Made by a program: the position numbers and the translations under genes. A stretch of DNA of 64,000 bases. Origin: Papaver somniferum (lineage: Eukaryota > Streptophyta > Magnoliopsida > Ranunculales > Papaveraceae). The DNA lies in contig NC_039359.1 of NCBI RefSeq assembly GCF_003573695.1, positions 73,913,292 to 73,977,291 of the forward strand, in the 5' to 3' direction. The notes under the pieces are model-generated. The model was given only the letters and a program-made list of their open reading frames with translations, did not search any database and had not been told where the DNA came from. Of this stretch, positions 12,830 to 24,430 are shown piece after piece. How positions within the stretch are numbered: the first letter of the stretch is position 1; each line of letters begins with the position of its first letter.

Positions 12830-15193
12830 ATGGCACTAAGCAACAACATCACAGCACTTCTAAACTTCATAGCACTACTCTGCTCAATACCCATAATCGG
12901 TTCAGGAATTTGGTTATCATCAAAACCAGACAACGAATGCATAAGTCTATTCCGGTGGCCAATTCTCTTCATAGGAATACTAATCCTCTTCGTTTCATTA
13001 GCTGGTTTCGTTGGTGCTTATTGGAACAAACCGGGTCTTCTAGCTTGTCATCTTTTCTGTATGTCTATTCTTATTGTTGCTCTTCTCTTTGCCGTCGTTT
13101 TCGCGTTCATCGTTACGAGACCGGACGGAAGTTTTCTGGTTCCCGGCAGAGGTTACAAAGAGTATAAGCTTGATGGGTTTAATAATTGGTTGCAGAATTA
13201 TGTGAATAAAGGTGGGAACTGGGGGAAAATCAAGACTTGTCTTTCTGCTTCTAATGTTTGTGATAAGGTTTCTCAGCATAATTATGTTTCTGCTGATCAG
13301 TTTTTCATGTCCCATGATATATCTCCTCTTCAGGTAAGAATTTTTACTTCTCTGTTCTTCAACTTTTGGGTGTTGAATTGGGCATGTAACTAGGGTTTGC
13401 TTAAAAGTTACTGACTTGTTTTTAACCAACCATGAAAACCACAAAGTATGGCACTATAGCTAACGCGTTTTATGCTTAGAAGGGTCGACGTAATGGTAAT
13501 TTGTGTTTGACGCTAAAGTTGAAATAGGGGATGTGGCAGATAATGTGATTAGATAATGCTAGATGTTTTTAAGCCACATAGCTTTTAACAGTGGTAATAA
13601 CTCTATGGTCCATTGTCTACACTACATCCATGGGGAGAAATTTATCATTCTTTCTCGTGAAATTTTTACCATTAATGATGTTTTGGAATTTTTACCATGG
13701 ATGATGTGTTTTTTTGTTTGAGACGTAATTTTAAATTGACCGTGAGAAACGAAAACTTATGGGCAACGAAGCTTGACTTTCATAGCTAACAACCATATTT
13801 ACCCACCGGGAAAGTAAAACTCACGGTGGCTTAGTCATTTTGGACTATGGTATCTATTTGCACATGAAATACAAGGTACTTTATCATAAAGCAAGGAAGG
13901 TACCAAATCATCATAGACCTAAACATTAAAATTAGTCAAGTCTTGGTATTCGGCCGCATTAATCCATCATTACTTTAGTATAGAAAAATAACATTGTCCC
14001 ATAAGCCATAATTAGTTTTGGTACTCTCATTCTATTTGCTTTTCACAAAATGATTAACCCACCAAAATGAAATTTAGAATTTTTCAGGGAGGGTAAATCC
14101 GGTTATTGGCTGTGAAAGTGAGGTTTCACAAGCTCGTGGTTTCAAACCACGTCTCCTAAAAATTCAGCAGAAGTACATAATTTAGAGTTTTTCTGAGTGT
14201 GTAGAAAGGATGAACAATAAAATATACAGTTATCACGTAAGCTCTTTTGGTGAAATTTTAGCAAATTTTTCCATTAGTCATATGTGATTTGGACATCTTC
14301 TTGTTGTATTCTGCTAGTCTAATCATGTAAGGTATGCATGAACTGACATACTCCAACAAATGATTTAACAGTGGTTCTATACAAATCGTGGGGGAAAAAC
14401 TAAAGCAAAACCATCTTTCACAGATTTTTTTTTAATTAGTGGGTCCCAATAAGACCTGCCCCTTTGTGGTTTTTCTCTTGATTCGGTGAGAATTTTTGAT
14501 GATTTAATTCCTAATCACTTGTTTTCCTGCCTAATTGTTATAAAATGGTAGTCTAGGTACATTACATATACCTACTCTATTGAGATAGTAGTCAAAAATC
14601 ACTTACAATATATCATGAGTTTTGTTTGCCTTAGAAAGGTTGTTCTGTCCTTTCATATTAATTCTTCTTGATGAGCATGATTAAAGTTTAAACAAAGGTA
14701 AAATCATTGAGGTATGGGGGGCTTCAAATAGGAGTTGACGTGAATCATTGATTAAAGAAATAATGTACATGACATTTTCAATTCATACGTGAACCCATTA
14801 TTATTGTTTTTGTTTGCCATTATAATTGTCTATTAGTCCATTATTAGTTAGGTAACATTTGTCCTTATTTTCTCTCTACAGTCAGGATGCTGTAAGCCGC
14901 CGACGGTTTGCGGATACGGGTACGTGAATCCGATTTTATGGCTTAACCCGACGAATCCCACCGCAGATCCAGATTGTTATGCCTGGAACAATGATCAGTC
15001 TCAACTATGCTACGGATGCAATTCTTGCAAAGCTGGTCTTCTGGGAAACCTTAGGAAGGAATGGAGGAAAGCTAATGTGGTTTTGATCATTTCAGTGGTG
15101 ATACTAATTGTCATTTATGTTATTGGTTGCTGCGCTTTCAAGAATGCACAGACCGAAGATCTTTTTGATAGGTACAAGCAAGGCTGGGTCTAA
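12830..15193 (+). CDS. tetraspanin, two exons, 271 aa
   Basis: Exon 1 is 12830-13333 and exon 2 is 14882-15193. They are separated by a 1,548 bp intron (CAG/GTAAGA donor, CTCTACAG acceptor) in phase 0. The product has four hydrophobic segments at about residues 8-28, 45-65, 71-96 and 237-260. Its large extracellular loop runs from about 97 to 236 and carries the plant-specific GCCKPP signature just after the splice junction (residue 170 on), plus further cysteines (CGYGY, CYAW, CYGCNSC). Plant tetraspanins are about 270 aa plasma-membrane or vesicle scaffolds that recruit partners into microdomains, so the length is right. The tail ends NAQTEDLFDRYKQGWV. A 17-codon fragment of a second copy lies at 21751. 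Which TET subfamily this is cannot be judged from motifs alone. Confidence 0.93.
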
Positions 15194-16053
15194 ATGCAAG
15201 TCTACTTTCAACTCTCGAAGATTTTCTTTTGGAGATGCGGTGTTAAGCTGATTGTACAAAAACAGTGCACAATTCTTGCCAGATTATTGTTATCACTCTT
15301 GCAGGCTAAGTTGATGTACATATTGCTGAAATATGCTCCATTTTGTGCATTTTGAAATTGGATCGACTCAATTTACACAAATTTCTTGCTGAGACTATTA
15401 GTCCTACATTATCTGGGTTATCTAAGATCCCGCGGTTTATAATTTTTAGAGTAAAGCCACTTCATTCGTATTCAATTGGTTTTGAGTTGGATTCCCATAT
15501 TCTGACATCTATTTCTAATTTTTTTCCCCTTTTTTATGAGCATTTTATTTCAAAAGTTGATAATGAAAGTAAGTGGATTTTCATTTTGGAAAAGGGTATA
15601 TTTTGGTGCACCAAAGGTATAAGGTATAAGATGAGAAAAGAATCAAACTGTTTTCCAGCGGAATATGGTTCTTTATTGTGGGCCGGCCATGTGGGGTTGT
15701 AGTTGAAAGTTTGTCTTGCTTTAGAGCAGTGGTTGCAAATGAATTATCAGGCTTTATAATTTGACAAGGTCAAAAATTGCTTTTCTAGGTAGTATGGGCA
15801 TAAAGATCATTACATACATAGTCTAGCTAGCTTTCTGCACAAATTTGGCAAAGATGAAAAGGCAAATAATATAAGTGTGAAGTGACTCGGTAGTCCAGTT
15901 CCTTTCTGTTTGAAGACAGAAAAGCCGAGGAAGTTTTTGCTCTTCATTACTGTTGTAGGATTTACCAAATTTCACGTGCTTATCAAAATTCTTATAAGAC
16001 AAAATAATTTTCACTGCTAGATTGGTAACTAATATGGGACTTTGATAGTTTAC
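15194..16053. other. tetraspanin 3' UTR and flank, duplicated at 21.5-22.1 kb
   Basis: No gene is visible. Blocks here recur downstream of the Copia element. CACAAATTTGGCAAAGATGA (15838 region) recurs near 22065, and the TTCTTTATTGTGG block (15668) recurs near 21977. The last five bases, TTTAC (16049-16053), are the target site of the Copia insertion. Confidence 0.7.
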
Positions 16054-16399
16054 TGTTGGAACAAAGGAGAATATTTGGTTTCTCTATTTATGATTGGCTT
16101 ACACTGCAAGAAAATATTCTCTAGATATCTTGCTATCTATACGAATATGTGGCATGTATAGGATATATATATACACGTCTTGTAAAACCTCCATTGGTAA
16201 TAAGAAACCCTAATCATTCTTCTCCCGTGGACGTAGGCTATAGCCGAACCACGTTAAACTGGGTTTCTTCTTTAAACTGTTTAGTTAACAACACATACCC
16301 TGCATCACACATTGTTTAACTGCATAACATCTTATGCAGATCCAATATTGACTGCATAACATCTTATGCATACTGCATAACATCTTATGCATAACAACA
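16054..16399 (+). repeat. 5' LTR of the Copia element
   Basis: The 346 bp LTR has a TATA-like GGATATATATATAC near 16160. Near the end it has three copies of the palindrome-like word TGCATAACATCTTATGCA, at 16321, 16353 and 16374. Such repeats could be regulatory sites, but their position near the LTR end would put them in the transcribed part. Confidence 0.9.
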
Positions 16400-16411
16400 T
16401 GGTATCATAGG
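16400..16411 (+). other. primer binding site
   Basis: TGGTATCATAGG directly follows the 5' LTR. Its first eight bases match the usual initiator tRNA-Met site of plant Copia elements. Confidence 0.8.
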
Positions 16412-16470
16412 ATCGTTAACGATCCTGGACGTTTCTCTGTAATCAAGTTTCGTTTCTCTGTGTGTTTACT

Positions 16471-19400
16471 ATGGCACAATCAGATCATAATACTAGTTTG
16501 CGTTTAACCTCTGTCTTGCTGAACGATGTCAATTATGTCAGCTGGTCTAGGGCTGCTGCTCTTGCTCTTGGGGGTAAAAGAAAATCTGGGTATATTGGTG
16601 AGAATAGTACTTGTCCAGATGCTAAAGATCCAAAGTATGAAGATTGGATTGCTGATGATCAACTGGTTCGCACGTGGCTTCTCCAGTCGATGGAACCACA
16701 TATTTCTGAAATTTTCTCGTTTTCAGAGTCTGCAAAGGATTTGTGGAAGTCTGTTTCTAGTCTGTATGGCTTACGGAATAATGCTGCTCGGGTGTTTGAG
16801 CTGAAACGTGAGATTGCTGAGGCTGCACAAGGTACGAAAAGTTTTACTGAGCATTTTGGTTATTTAAAAAAGAAGTGGGATGAACTGGATACATATCTTC
16901 CTCATACAACTGATGCCAAAATTCTCTTGAAGAGGGTTGAGGAGGACAAAATTTTCGATGTGCTCAGTAGCCTCGCATCAGAGTATGAATCTCTTAGAAG
17001 CATTATTCTCATGAGTGCTGAATTTCCAAGTTTGTCTAGTGTCTGTGCGTCTGTGCAGCGTGAAGAAACACGTAAGAAAGTTATGAATCCTGTTTCTAAA
17101 AACATTGTAGACCTGGATGCTGCTGAATCCAGTGCTCTTCTGAGCTCCAGAGATGATAAACGCAGAGCCATGGACAAGAATTCTCGTGCTAAGGGTAAGA
17201 GAGAAGTTTTTCATTGTGATCATTGTAATAAAACTGGTCACACCAAGGATCGGTGTTGGGATATTTATCCTCATCTTAAAGCTAATTTTGACAAAAATAA
17301 GCTTGCTCGAGCTGTTGTAGCTGATAATTCATCCTTTACTATACACCAGTTGAAGGATTTCTTTCACCAGTTGGGTAATAATAATGAGCGCAAGGCCAAC
17401 CATACTTCAGGTAACCTGCTAGCCTTTCTTACTACGCTTGTTTCCAACCGCCATATTTGGATTATTGATTCAGGAGCTACAGATCATATGGCAAATGATC
17501 CTTCGTCAGTTCATGCATTTATTCGCAGCTCTCATAAAAATGTGTCTGTTGCTAATGGCTCTACTGCTCCTGTGATGGGCAGTGGGAAAGTGCATTTTTT
17601 TCCAGATTGTCCGCCATCTAATGCACTTGTTGTTCCCTCGTTTCCTACTCAGTTGTTATCTGTTGGTCAAATCACTAATTCTCTGAATTGTGATGTTACA
17701 TTTACCCCTACCTCGGTCATCTTTCAGGATCGAAAGACGAAGAAGACGATTGGTAGAGGCATATTTTCTCATGGATTGTACCTGTTACGCTCTAGTGACA
17801 TGACATGTCTCACTCAAAGATCAACTCCGCAGTTCCTTTATCATCAAAGACTTGGACATCCTTCCAGTCGTGTTTTGTCTAGGATTTTTCCCACATTTTC
17901 TGTTCAGTCTCAAGTCTGTGATGTTTGCCAGTTTTCTAAACAATCTCGTTTTCCATTTCCTAAATCTGTGACTCGAGCTACCATGCCTTTGAATTAATTC
18001 ATTATGATTTACGGGGTCCTGCTCCAATTGATGCTTATGATGGGTATAAATATTTTGTTATCTTTATAGATGATTGGTCACGTGCTACATGGATCTATTT
18101 ACTCAAATCCAAAACTGAAGTTTCATCTGTATTTGCGGATTTTTATTGTATGATACGCAACCAATTTGATGCACAGGTTAAAATTTTTAGATCAGATAAT
18201 GGCACTGAGTTTGTCAAAGGCCCTCTTCCAGGTTATTTGCGTAGTCATGGTATTATCCATCAAACTAGCTGTGTTGGTACTTCACAGCAAAATGGTGTTG
18301 CTGAAAGGAAACTTCGTCATATTCTGGAAACAACCCGTGCTCTTATGATTCAGATGCATGTTCCAAAGAAATTCTGGTCTCATGGTTCTCTGACGGCCAC
18401 TTACTTGATAAATCGTCTGCCTAGTCGTGTGCTTGAGTTCAAATCTCCATTAGAGGTTTAAAACATCATCAACTTGGCATTTCTCATCTCAGAGTTTTCG
18501 GTTGTGTTTGTTATGTACATTTACAGGCTAAGCATCATGATAAACTGGATTCACGGGCAACTAAGTGTATGTTCTTTGGTTACTCATCTACAAAGAAAGT
18601 ATATATTTGTTATCATCCACCCACTAGAAAGCTACAGATTTATCGTGATGTTGTGTTTGATGAAACAATGGCTTATTTTCAGTGTGATTCTGGCAGTCGG
18701 TCTCAGGTGGAGTGTTATACAGATTTGCCACCACTACCAGTTATTAATGAGATACCTACTGCAACAGATTACCACAGAGATAATGGTGATGAGGTAGAGT
18801 TGGTGGACGTACCTAATGCAGTATTGGATGTGAATAACGAAGCAGTTCATGAAGAAGCTTCAAACAATAATGTTAGTGTTACTGATGATAATACAGGACT
18901 ACAAGATGTGCCGCATCAAGTTCCAGAAACTGAGGTTATGGTTCCACCAGATCATCAACCAGTGGTACCAATTGTTAGAACCTCAAGTCGTGAGAAGATG
19001 GCTCCAGAGAAATACAAAGATTTCTTTACATATCATTCCACTGCGTATCCTATACAAGCACATTTAACTTATGATCATGTAGGTTCCTCACACTCTGCAT
19101 TTCTAAGTGCTATATCCAGTCATCAAGAACCTAAAAACTACAATGAAGCAAAGTCTAATCCAAAATGGAGGGCACCAATGGAGAATGAGTTACGTGCCTT
19201 AGATGTAAATAATACATATAGTATTGTCAAGTTGCCTCCCGGGAAGAAGACTGTTGGATGTAGATGGGTGTACAAAATTAAATACAGATTGATGGAACTA
19301 TTGAGCGTCATAAGGCAAGATTAGTGGCAAGAGGTTTTACTCAGAGATATGGAGAAGACTACATAGAAACCTTTGCACCAGTTGCAAAGATGAATACGTT

Positions 19401-20676
19401 TCGTTTTCTTATGTCTCTTGCAGTTAATAAAGATTGGAAATTGTTTCAAATGGATGTGAAGAATGCATTCTTACAAGGTGATCTAGAAGAAGAGGTGTAT
19501 ATGAGTATACCACCTGGACACCCTCGAGAAGGAGAGAGAAATATGGTTTGCAAGCTTAAGAAGGCAATATATGGTTTAAAGCAATCACCACGTGCATGGT
19601 ATGCAAAGCTAAGTTCAGTACTCATCCATAATAAGTTCAAAAGGAGCTCTGCCGATTCTTCCTTGTTTATTAAAAGAAGTAATCTTGGTACAACTATAGT
19701 TCTAGTGTATGTTGATGACCTTGTAATTACAGGATACAATCAACAAGAAATTAGAAATCTTAAAGCAATGCTTCATTCCAGATTTGACATCAAGGATTTA
19801 GGAATACTGAAGTATTTCCTGGGATTAGAAGTTGCTTACTCAAAGAAGGGTATTTTTCTGAATCAAAGAAAATATGTGTTGGACCTGCTGAAGGCTACAG
19901 GAAAAATGGGAGTAAAGCCTTGTGATACTCCTACAGAAAATGGCAACAAACTTGATAATGATGGTGATGTGTTAAGTGACATTGGGTCATATCAAAGGTT
20001 AGTAGGCAAGTTAATTTATCTCACTGTTACCAGACCTGACATAGCACATGCAGTAAGCTTAGTCAGTCGTTATATGCATACACCTCGTGTTAAACATTTG
20101 AATGCAGTAACTAGGATTCTACAGTATTTAAAAGGATCACCAGGAAGAGGAGTTTTGATGACAAAGAATGAAGCCTATTCAATTTCTAGCTACTGTATAA
20201 CAACATATTCAGATGTTGATTATGCTGGATGTCCAGTTGATCGTAAATCAACAACAGGGTATTGCATATTCTTTGGTGGTAATCTGGTTACATGGAGAAG
20301 CAAGAAACAAAATGTTGTTTCTCGATCAAGTGCTGAAGCAGAATACAGAGCCATGGCTTCAACAACATGTGAGATTGTTTGGCTGCGAGCATTACTTAAA
20401 GATTTGGGTTTTCTGTCACCACAGCCAGCTAAGATGTTCTGTGACAATCAAGCACCGATACAAATCGCATCAAATCGCACCTTTCATGAGCGTACAAAGC
20501 ACATAGAAGCGGATTGTCATTTTTTTAGAGAGAAGGTATTGGCCAAAGTAATATGCACTCCCTTCGTTCGTAGTCATCAACAACTGGCAGCTGTTTTTAC
20601 TAAGGGTTTACCTGTCAAGCAATTCAATGGAATTCTATCCAAGTTGGGCTTCATTGATATCTTCGCACCAACTTGA
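16471..20676 (+). pseudogene. Copia gag-pol polyprotein with three frameshifts
   Basis: The ATG at 16471 begins MAQSDHN. Domain order is Gag, zinc knuckle (CDHCNKTGHTKDRC, about 17214-17260), protease (WIIDSGATDHM, 17457), integrase (FIDDWSRA, FRSDNGTEF, GVAERK), reverse transcriptase (FQMDVKNAFLQG, YVDDLVITG) and RNase H (SAEAEYRAMA, CDNQAPIQIA), ending at 20676. The order integrase before RT defines Copia. The frame breaks near 17987, near 18457 and near 19283. Each break looks like loss of a single base, two of them in short T runs. No internal ATG suggests split genes. The element is probably non-autonomous, unless these are assembly errors. Confidence 0.92.
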
Positions 20677-20683
20677 GGGGGAG

Positions 20684-21029
20684 TGTTGGAACAAAGGAGA
20701 ATATTTGGTTTCTCTATTTATGATTGACTTACACTGCAAGAAAATATTCTCTAGATATGTTGCTATCTATACGAATATGTGGCATGTATAGGATATATAT
20801 ATACACGTCTTGTAAAACCTCCATTGATAATAAGAAACCCTAATCATTCTTCTCCCGTGGACGTAGGCTATAGCCGAACCACGTTAAACTGGGTTTCTTC
20901 TTTAAACTGTTTAGTTAACAACACATACCCTGCATCACACATTGTTTAACTGCATAACATCTTATGCAGATCCAATATTGACTGCATAACATCTTATGCA
21001 TACTGCATAACATTTTATGCATAACAACA
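20684..21029 (+). repeat. 3' LTR of the Copia element
   Basis: The same 346 bp as the 5' LTR, with four differences that I can see (at the TGATTGACTTAC, AGATATGTTGC, CCATTGATAATA and CATTTTATGC positions). It is followed by one T and then the TRIM element. Confidence 0.92.
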
Positions 21030-21030
21030 T

Positions 21031-21370
21031 TGTTAGAATATGGGCATCCAACTCAAAACCAATTGGCAATGAGTGGAGAGGCTCTAAGAGATTATAAACC
21101 GCAGGATCTTAATTGCCCATACAATGTGGGACTAATAATCTCAACACGCCCCTCACGTGTAGCCTCGTAGGGTCTAACACGTGGACAATAAATCGGGTGA
21201 CACGGAGTAAATGCACGGTCAATGACTCGTCGCAAATAGCCTGCTCTGATACCATGTTAGAATACGGGCATCCAACTCAAAACCAATTGGCAATGAATGG
21301 AGAGGCTCTAAGAGATTATAAACCGCAGGATCTTAATTTCCCATACAATGTGGGACTAATAATCTCAACA
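21031..21370 (-). mobile_element. TRIM element, 340 bp
   Basis: Two 116 bp terminal repeats (21031-21146 and 21255-21370) start TGTTAGAATA and end ATCTCAACA. Between them is a 108 bp core. Next to the right repeat is GCTCTGATACCA, the reverse complement of the tRNA-Met primer site TGGTATCAGAGC. Next to the left repeat is CGCCCCTCACG, a reversed polypurine tract. The element is therefore a terminal-repeat retrotransposon in miniature on the minus strand, with no coding capacity, dependent on another element's proteins. The two repeats differ by only a few bases. Confidence 0.9.
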
Positions 21371-21693
21371 TTTACTGTATTTTTTTTCCATTTTTTCGGC
21401 TTTAGGCGCAAAATTCATCACTGAGACCAGAAAACAATGGTACATATGCGAAGTTCTTGCGGTTTGCTGGGCAAAGAATAACAAGTTAGCATTTTTCTTA
21501 AACTAAACGTTGGGTTTTAATGTGGCGATGGGGGTTGTAGTTGCAATTGCTTTAGTGCAATAACCATCAAGGTCAAGGATCTCTAATCTGACAAGTCAAA
21601 AAAATGTTTTTTTTTTGAAGTGGAACTGTTATTCAGTGGGAGTGAGGCGGGTGCTGCATATCCAAGGGAATAGCACAAAATAGGTCATTTTTA

Positions 21694-21748
21694 GTCCTTT
21701 CTTTTCCTCCCGAAAGGATAGCTCGTGTCAAATCCTCATCAACTTCGG
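21694..21748 (-). pseudogene. fragment of the O-methyltransferase last exon
   Basis: GTCCTTTCTTTTCCTCC is identical to 25368-25384. After a deletion, GCTCGTGTCAAATC continues the match to 25422-25435. On the minus strand these correspond to the GGKERT and LTQA parts of the methyltransferase, which is a separate gene 3.7 kb away. Confidence 0.7.
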
Positions 21749-21750
21749 AA

Positions 21751-21801
21751 AATGCACAAACGGAAGTTCTGTTCAATAGGTACCAGCAAGGTTGGGTCTA
21801 A
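21751..21801 (+). pseudogene. fragment of the tetraspanin last exon
   Basis: Seventeen codons read NAQTEVLFNRYQQGWV plus a stop. The intact gene has NAQTEDLFDRYKQGWV plus a stop at 15146-15193. The match begins abruptly at the OMT-like fragment. Confidence 0.85.
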
Positions 21802-22492
21802 ATTGCTCACCACTAGCACGTGTATGACAAGCCGTGCATTCCATTCATCCTCCTGGGGATTCTTTTTTTTTTTTTTTTGAAAAAGCTCCTAGGGATTCTT
21901 TGACATTCATCCGTAGGAGAAAAGGTTTATTTTGCTCCACCAAACATAGGACCAGAAAAGAATCAATGGAATCTGTTCTTTATTGTGGCCACTATGTCTT
22001 GTTTTAGCACTTTTTAATTTGTGTAGGCATAAGGAAAGATAAACTTGTCTAGCAATACTTTCCGCACAAATTTGGCAAAGATGAAACGCAAGTGTTGCAG
22101 TGACTCCAGTAGTACTAATCCGGTTTCCTTTTTGTTTGAGGATTAAAAACATGGGGCGCATGGAAAATAATTAGGGGCCTCACCCAATTTATACCCATCC
22201 CATAAAAAATAGAGGACTTCCAAAACCTGGTTTTTGATATGCATAGTGAATTGATGAAAAATCGTTAACCATTAGGGTGTAGTAGATAATGACCCTAAAC
22301 CTGGTTTTCTGCCATAAAATAGTGTCGTCCAGGAATTTCTAAATCGTCAATGATTCTTCTCGACGACCCTTTTTAAATATGAACGACTCTGTCTTATGCA
22401 GAACCACCTCTCTGTCCCAAATAGTGATAGGGTCGCCAATAAATAACGACTCTATATGATAAAAATTGTTTGTTCTCTGTTCAAAAAATAGG

Positions 22493-22578
22493 AAGGATCG
22501 TCATGTCAAATGATTGTAGTCGTTAACTATGTTGAAGGGTCGTCATGTCAAATTTTTGAAGTCGTTAACGATGTTGAA
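22493..22578. repeat. E3 left motif repeats
   Basis: Two adjacent 42-44 bp units begin with TCGTCATGTCAAAT and end with TCGTTAAC(G/T)ATGTTGAAGG. Further copies of GTCGTTAA and TTAACGAC lie in 22260-22460. Confidence 0.75.
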
Positions 22579-23519
22579 GGATTATTTGGTTTTATAAATT
22601 TTGCATGCCGACTCTAAATATGTCTAAATATTCCCAACTCCTACCTGACCTGCAGCGGTCCAAGACAAGCCAGATTAGCATTAAAATGCATGTCGAATCA
22701 TATGAAGCCGTTCTACACCCATTTTCCCCAAATGCTTGATTAGGATGCATTTGGAGTACGCCAAACAAACACATGGAGCAAAGAAATAAGAAATGATGCA
22801 GCCATACCGTATGCATATCGACATTCAATCACTTCGATAAAAAAGACGCAATAGTTGCTTTATAAGATATAGCTTGAAGATTACGGATGCGTCCATATGC
22901 ATTTAACCACTTCATCCCACCATCATGCAAGTATAATAAGCTCGTTTAAAAACTTAAGATTAAATTATTTTCAGCTTGTTGTTGATTATAAAATCATTTT
23001 TACCGGCAGGAAAACACTTCTTATGCAACGAAAATGAATTCCAAATTTTCAGCTCAACTTTGTCGCGTCCCTGACTTCCATCTCTTCTCAGCTAAACTCT
23101 ATTTTCCATCTTTTTCCACAACAGCAGCCAACTACCAATCACTCACCGGTTAATCATTTATTGTCGTCTCTCCAAATAATCTATTCACCGTTCTTCCCTG
23201 GCTCATTAGCCACAGCGCCACAAATCTCGACAAACCTATTATCTCTCGGTGAACTCAACTGAGTTTAAATGATATATTCACTAGAAACTCTTCCATGGCT
23301 TTACATTAATGGCAGCATCATAAATCATTCTTCCATCGACCCATTTTCATCACTGCCATGCTCGAGTTCTTCTTCTCAGTTCTCCATGCCATCGATCACC
23401 GATAACCACCACAGTTTCGAACCATCAGAGAAAGCAAACTACTCTTCTCGAGTCAATTAACCACCAAAAATCCCTGCTGCTCTTCTTTCTATCATTCTGT
23501 CCAACTCGAGCTCCCGATC

Positions 23520-24005
23520 TCTGATCACGATGGCAGCAATTTGTTCTCATATGATCCATCATCTACTGTAAATAATGACAGCATCTCAATGCTCATCTTC
23601 ACTGCCTTCAGTAGCTAGTGACAGCAACAACTCAAACTCGAGCTCCAAGAATCCATGAACAACAGCACCACCCTTCATCATCACGATCACCACCGATCAT
23701 CCATCATCACTGGCATCGAAGTCGCGGCTCCAAACTCTACTCGAACTCCATTATCGTCTCTTCCATCACCTGAGCTCCATTGCTGCCATGCTTGCCAATG
23801 ACAGCAACAATCATATTCCGATCATCATTCATCCATTACCTTTTATCGCTGGCAGCAACCCAATGCTCAACGCAGACTCGAGTAATCCTCAATATCTCTT
23901 CTCAGTACAATGACCATCGATGGCAGCAATCAGCTCGAGCCACAGACTCCACAACCACGATTTTGATTACCATCACGACAATTCCCTGCCATAAGTGGCT
24001 CGAGC
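23520..24005. repeat. degenerate minisatellite inside E3
   Basis: Irregular repeats of TGGCAGCAA or TGACAGCAA are interleaved with CTCGAGCTCC- and CCATCATC-like words. Short open frames here (23269-23460, 23780-24019) are products of the repeat and are not called genes. Confidence 0.5.
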
Positions 24006-24060
24006 CGCAAGTGACATAGTCGTTACTATTTATACATGTGGGGAATGACTGACTCTCGTT

Positions 24061-24360
24061 AATCTATGAAATGGCTCGTTAGGGTCGTCGGTATATAAGA
24101 GTGTCAAATTAACGACCCTAAGAGTAACATCTTCGGAAAGTAAAAAGTTTTAGAGTCGTTGGGTTCTAAACATATTAAGTTAAATGTCTCTGTGTGACCT
24201 AACTAGCTGGAGTCGTCAATTATATCACACTTGGTTGACGATTTTTCATAACCTGCAAAAGTTGCAGGTTTGAGTCGTCAAAGGTTGTGTCAAGTAATTG
24301 ACGACTTCTTAGAGTCGTTCGTTTATTACCCTCGCAACTTAACGACCCTCACTCTGAGTA
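24061..24360. repeat. E3 right motif array (TTAACGACCCT / AGGGTCGTTAA)
   Basis: About ten copies of GTCGT(C/T)-type words alternate with AACGACCCT and TTGACGACT. They lie in the position of intron 1 downstream of the exon remnant on the minus strand, as in E1, but the word is different. Confidence 0.7.
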
Positions 24361-24430
24361 GTTGCATAGTGTACATGAATCGACCACTTGGAGCATCATT
24401 CATACAATTTGAACAGTATAGGAAGTTTAC

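Larger units (their letters stand above)
16054..21029 (+). mobile_element. full-length Copia retrotransposon, 4,976 bp
   Basis: Two 346 bp LTRs (16054-16399 and 20684-21029) start TGTTGGAAC and end ATAACAACA. A tRNA-Met-type primer site TGGTATCA follows the 5' LTR, and a purine tract (GAGGGGGAG) precedes the 3' LTR. I count four substitutions between the LTRs, about 1.2 percent, so the insertion is fairly young. It inserted between the tetraspanin and its partial duplicate. The left target duplication is TTTAC. The matching TTTAC on the right lies beyond an adjoining TRIM element, at 21371-21375. Confidence 0.93.
21371..22140. other. mosaic of tetraspanin- and OMT-derived fragments
   Basis: Pieces of two nearby loci are stitched together. 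21400-21480 resembles 24835-24900 (ATCACTGAGACCAGAAAACA versus ATCACTAGAACCCGAAAACA). 21694-21748 resembles the OMT last exon, and 21751-21801 the tetraspanin last exon. 21925-22140 resembles the tetraspanin 3' flank. There is no intact frame. It looks like a decayed tandem duplicate with internal deletions, or filler DNA from break repair. Confidence 0.7.

Noticed and set aside
14100..14165. tRNA-like segment with a GGTTTCAAACC B-box in the tetraspanin intron
   Set aside because: No cloverleaf can be drawn and the A-box is poor. It could be a SINE remnant, which I cannot support.
15343..15702. 119-codon open frame after the tetraspanin
   Set aside because: It lies in the 3' flank, which is duplicated as non-coding sequence at 22 kb; no domain.
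23269..24019. Open frames in the E3 interior
   Set aside because: They follow the TGGCAGCAA minisatellite and have no homology that I recognise.
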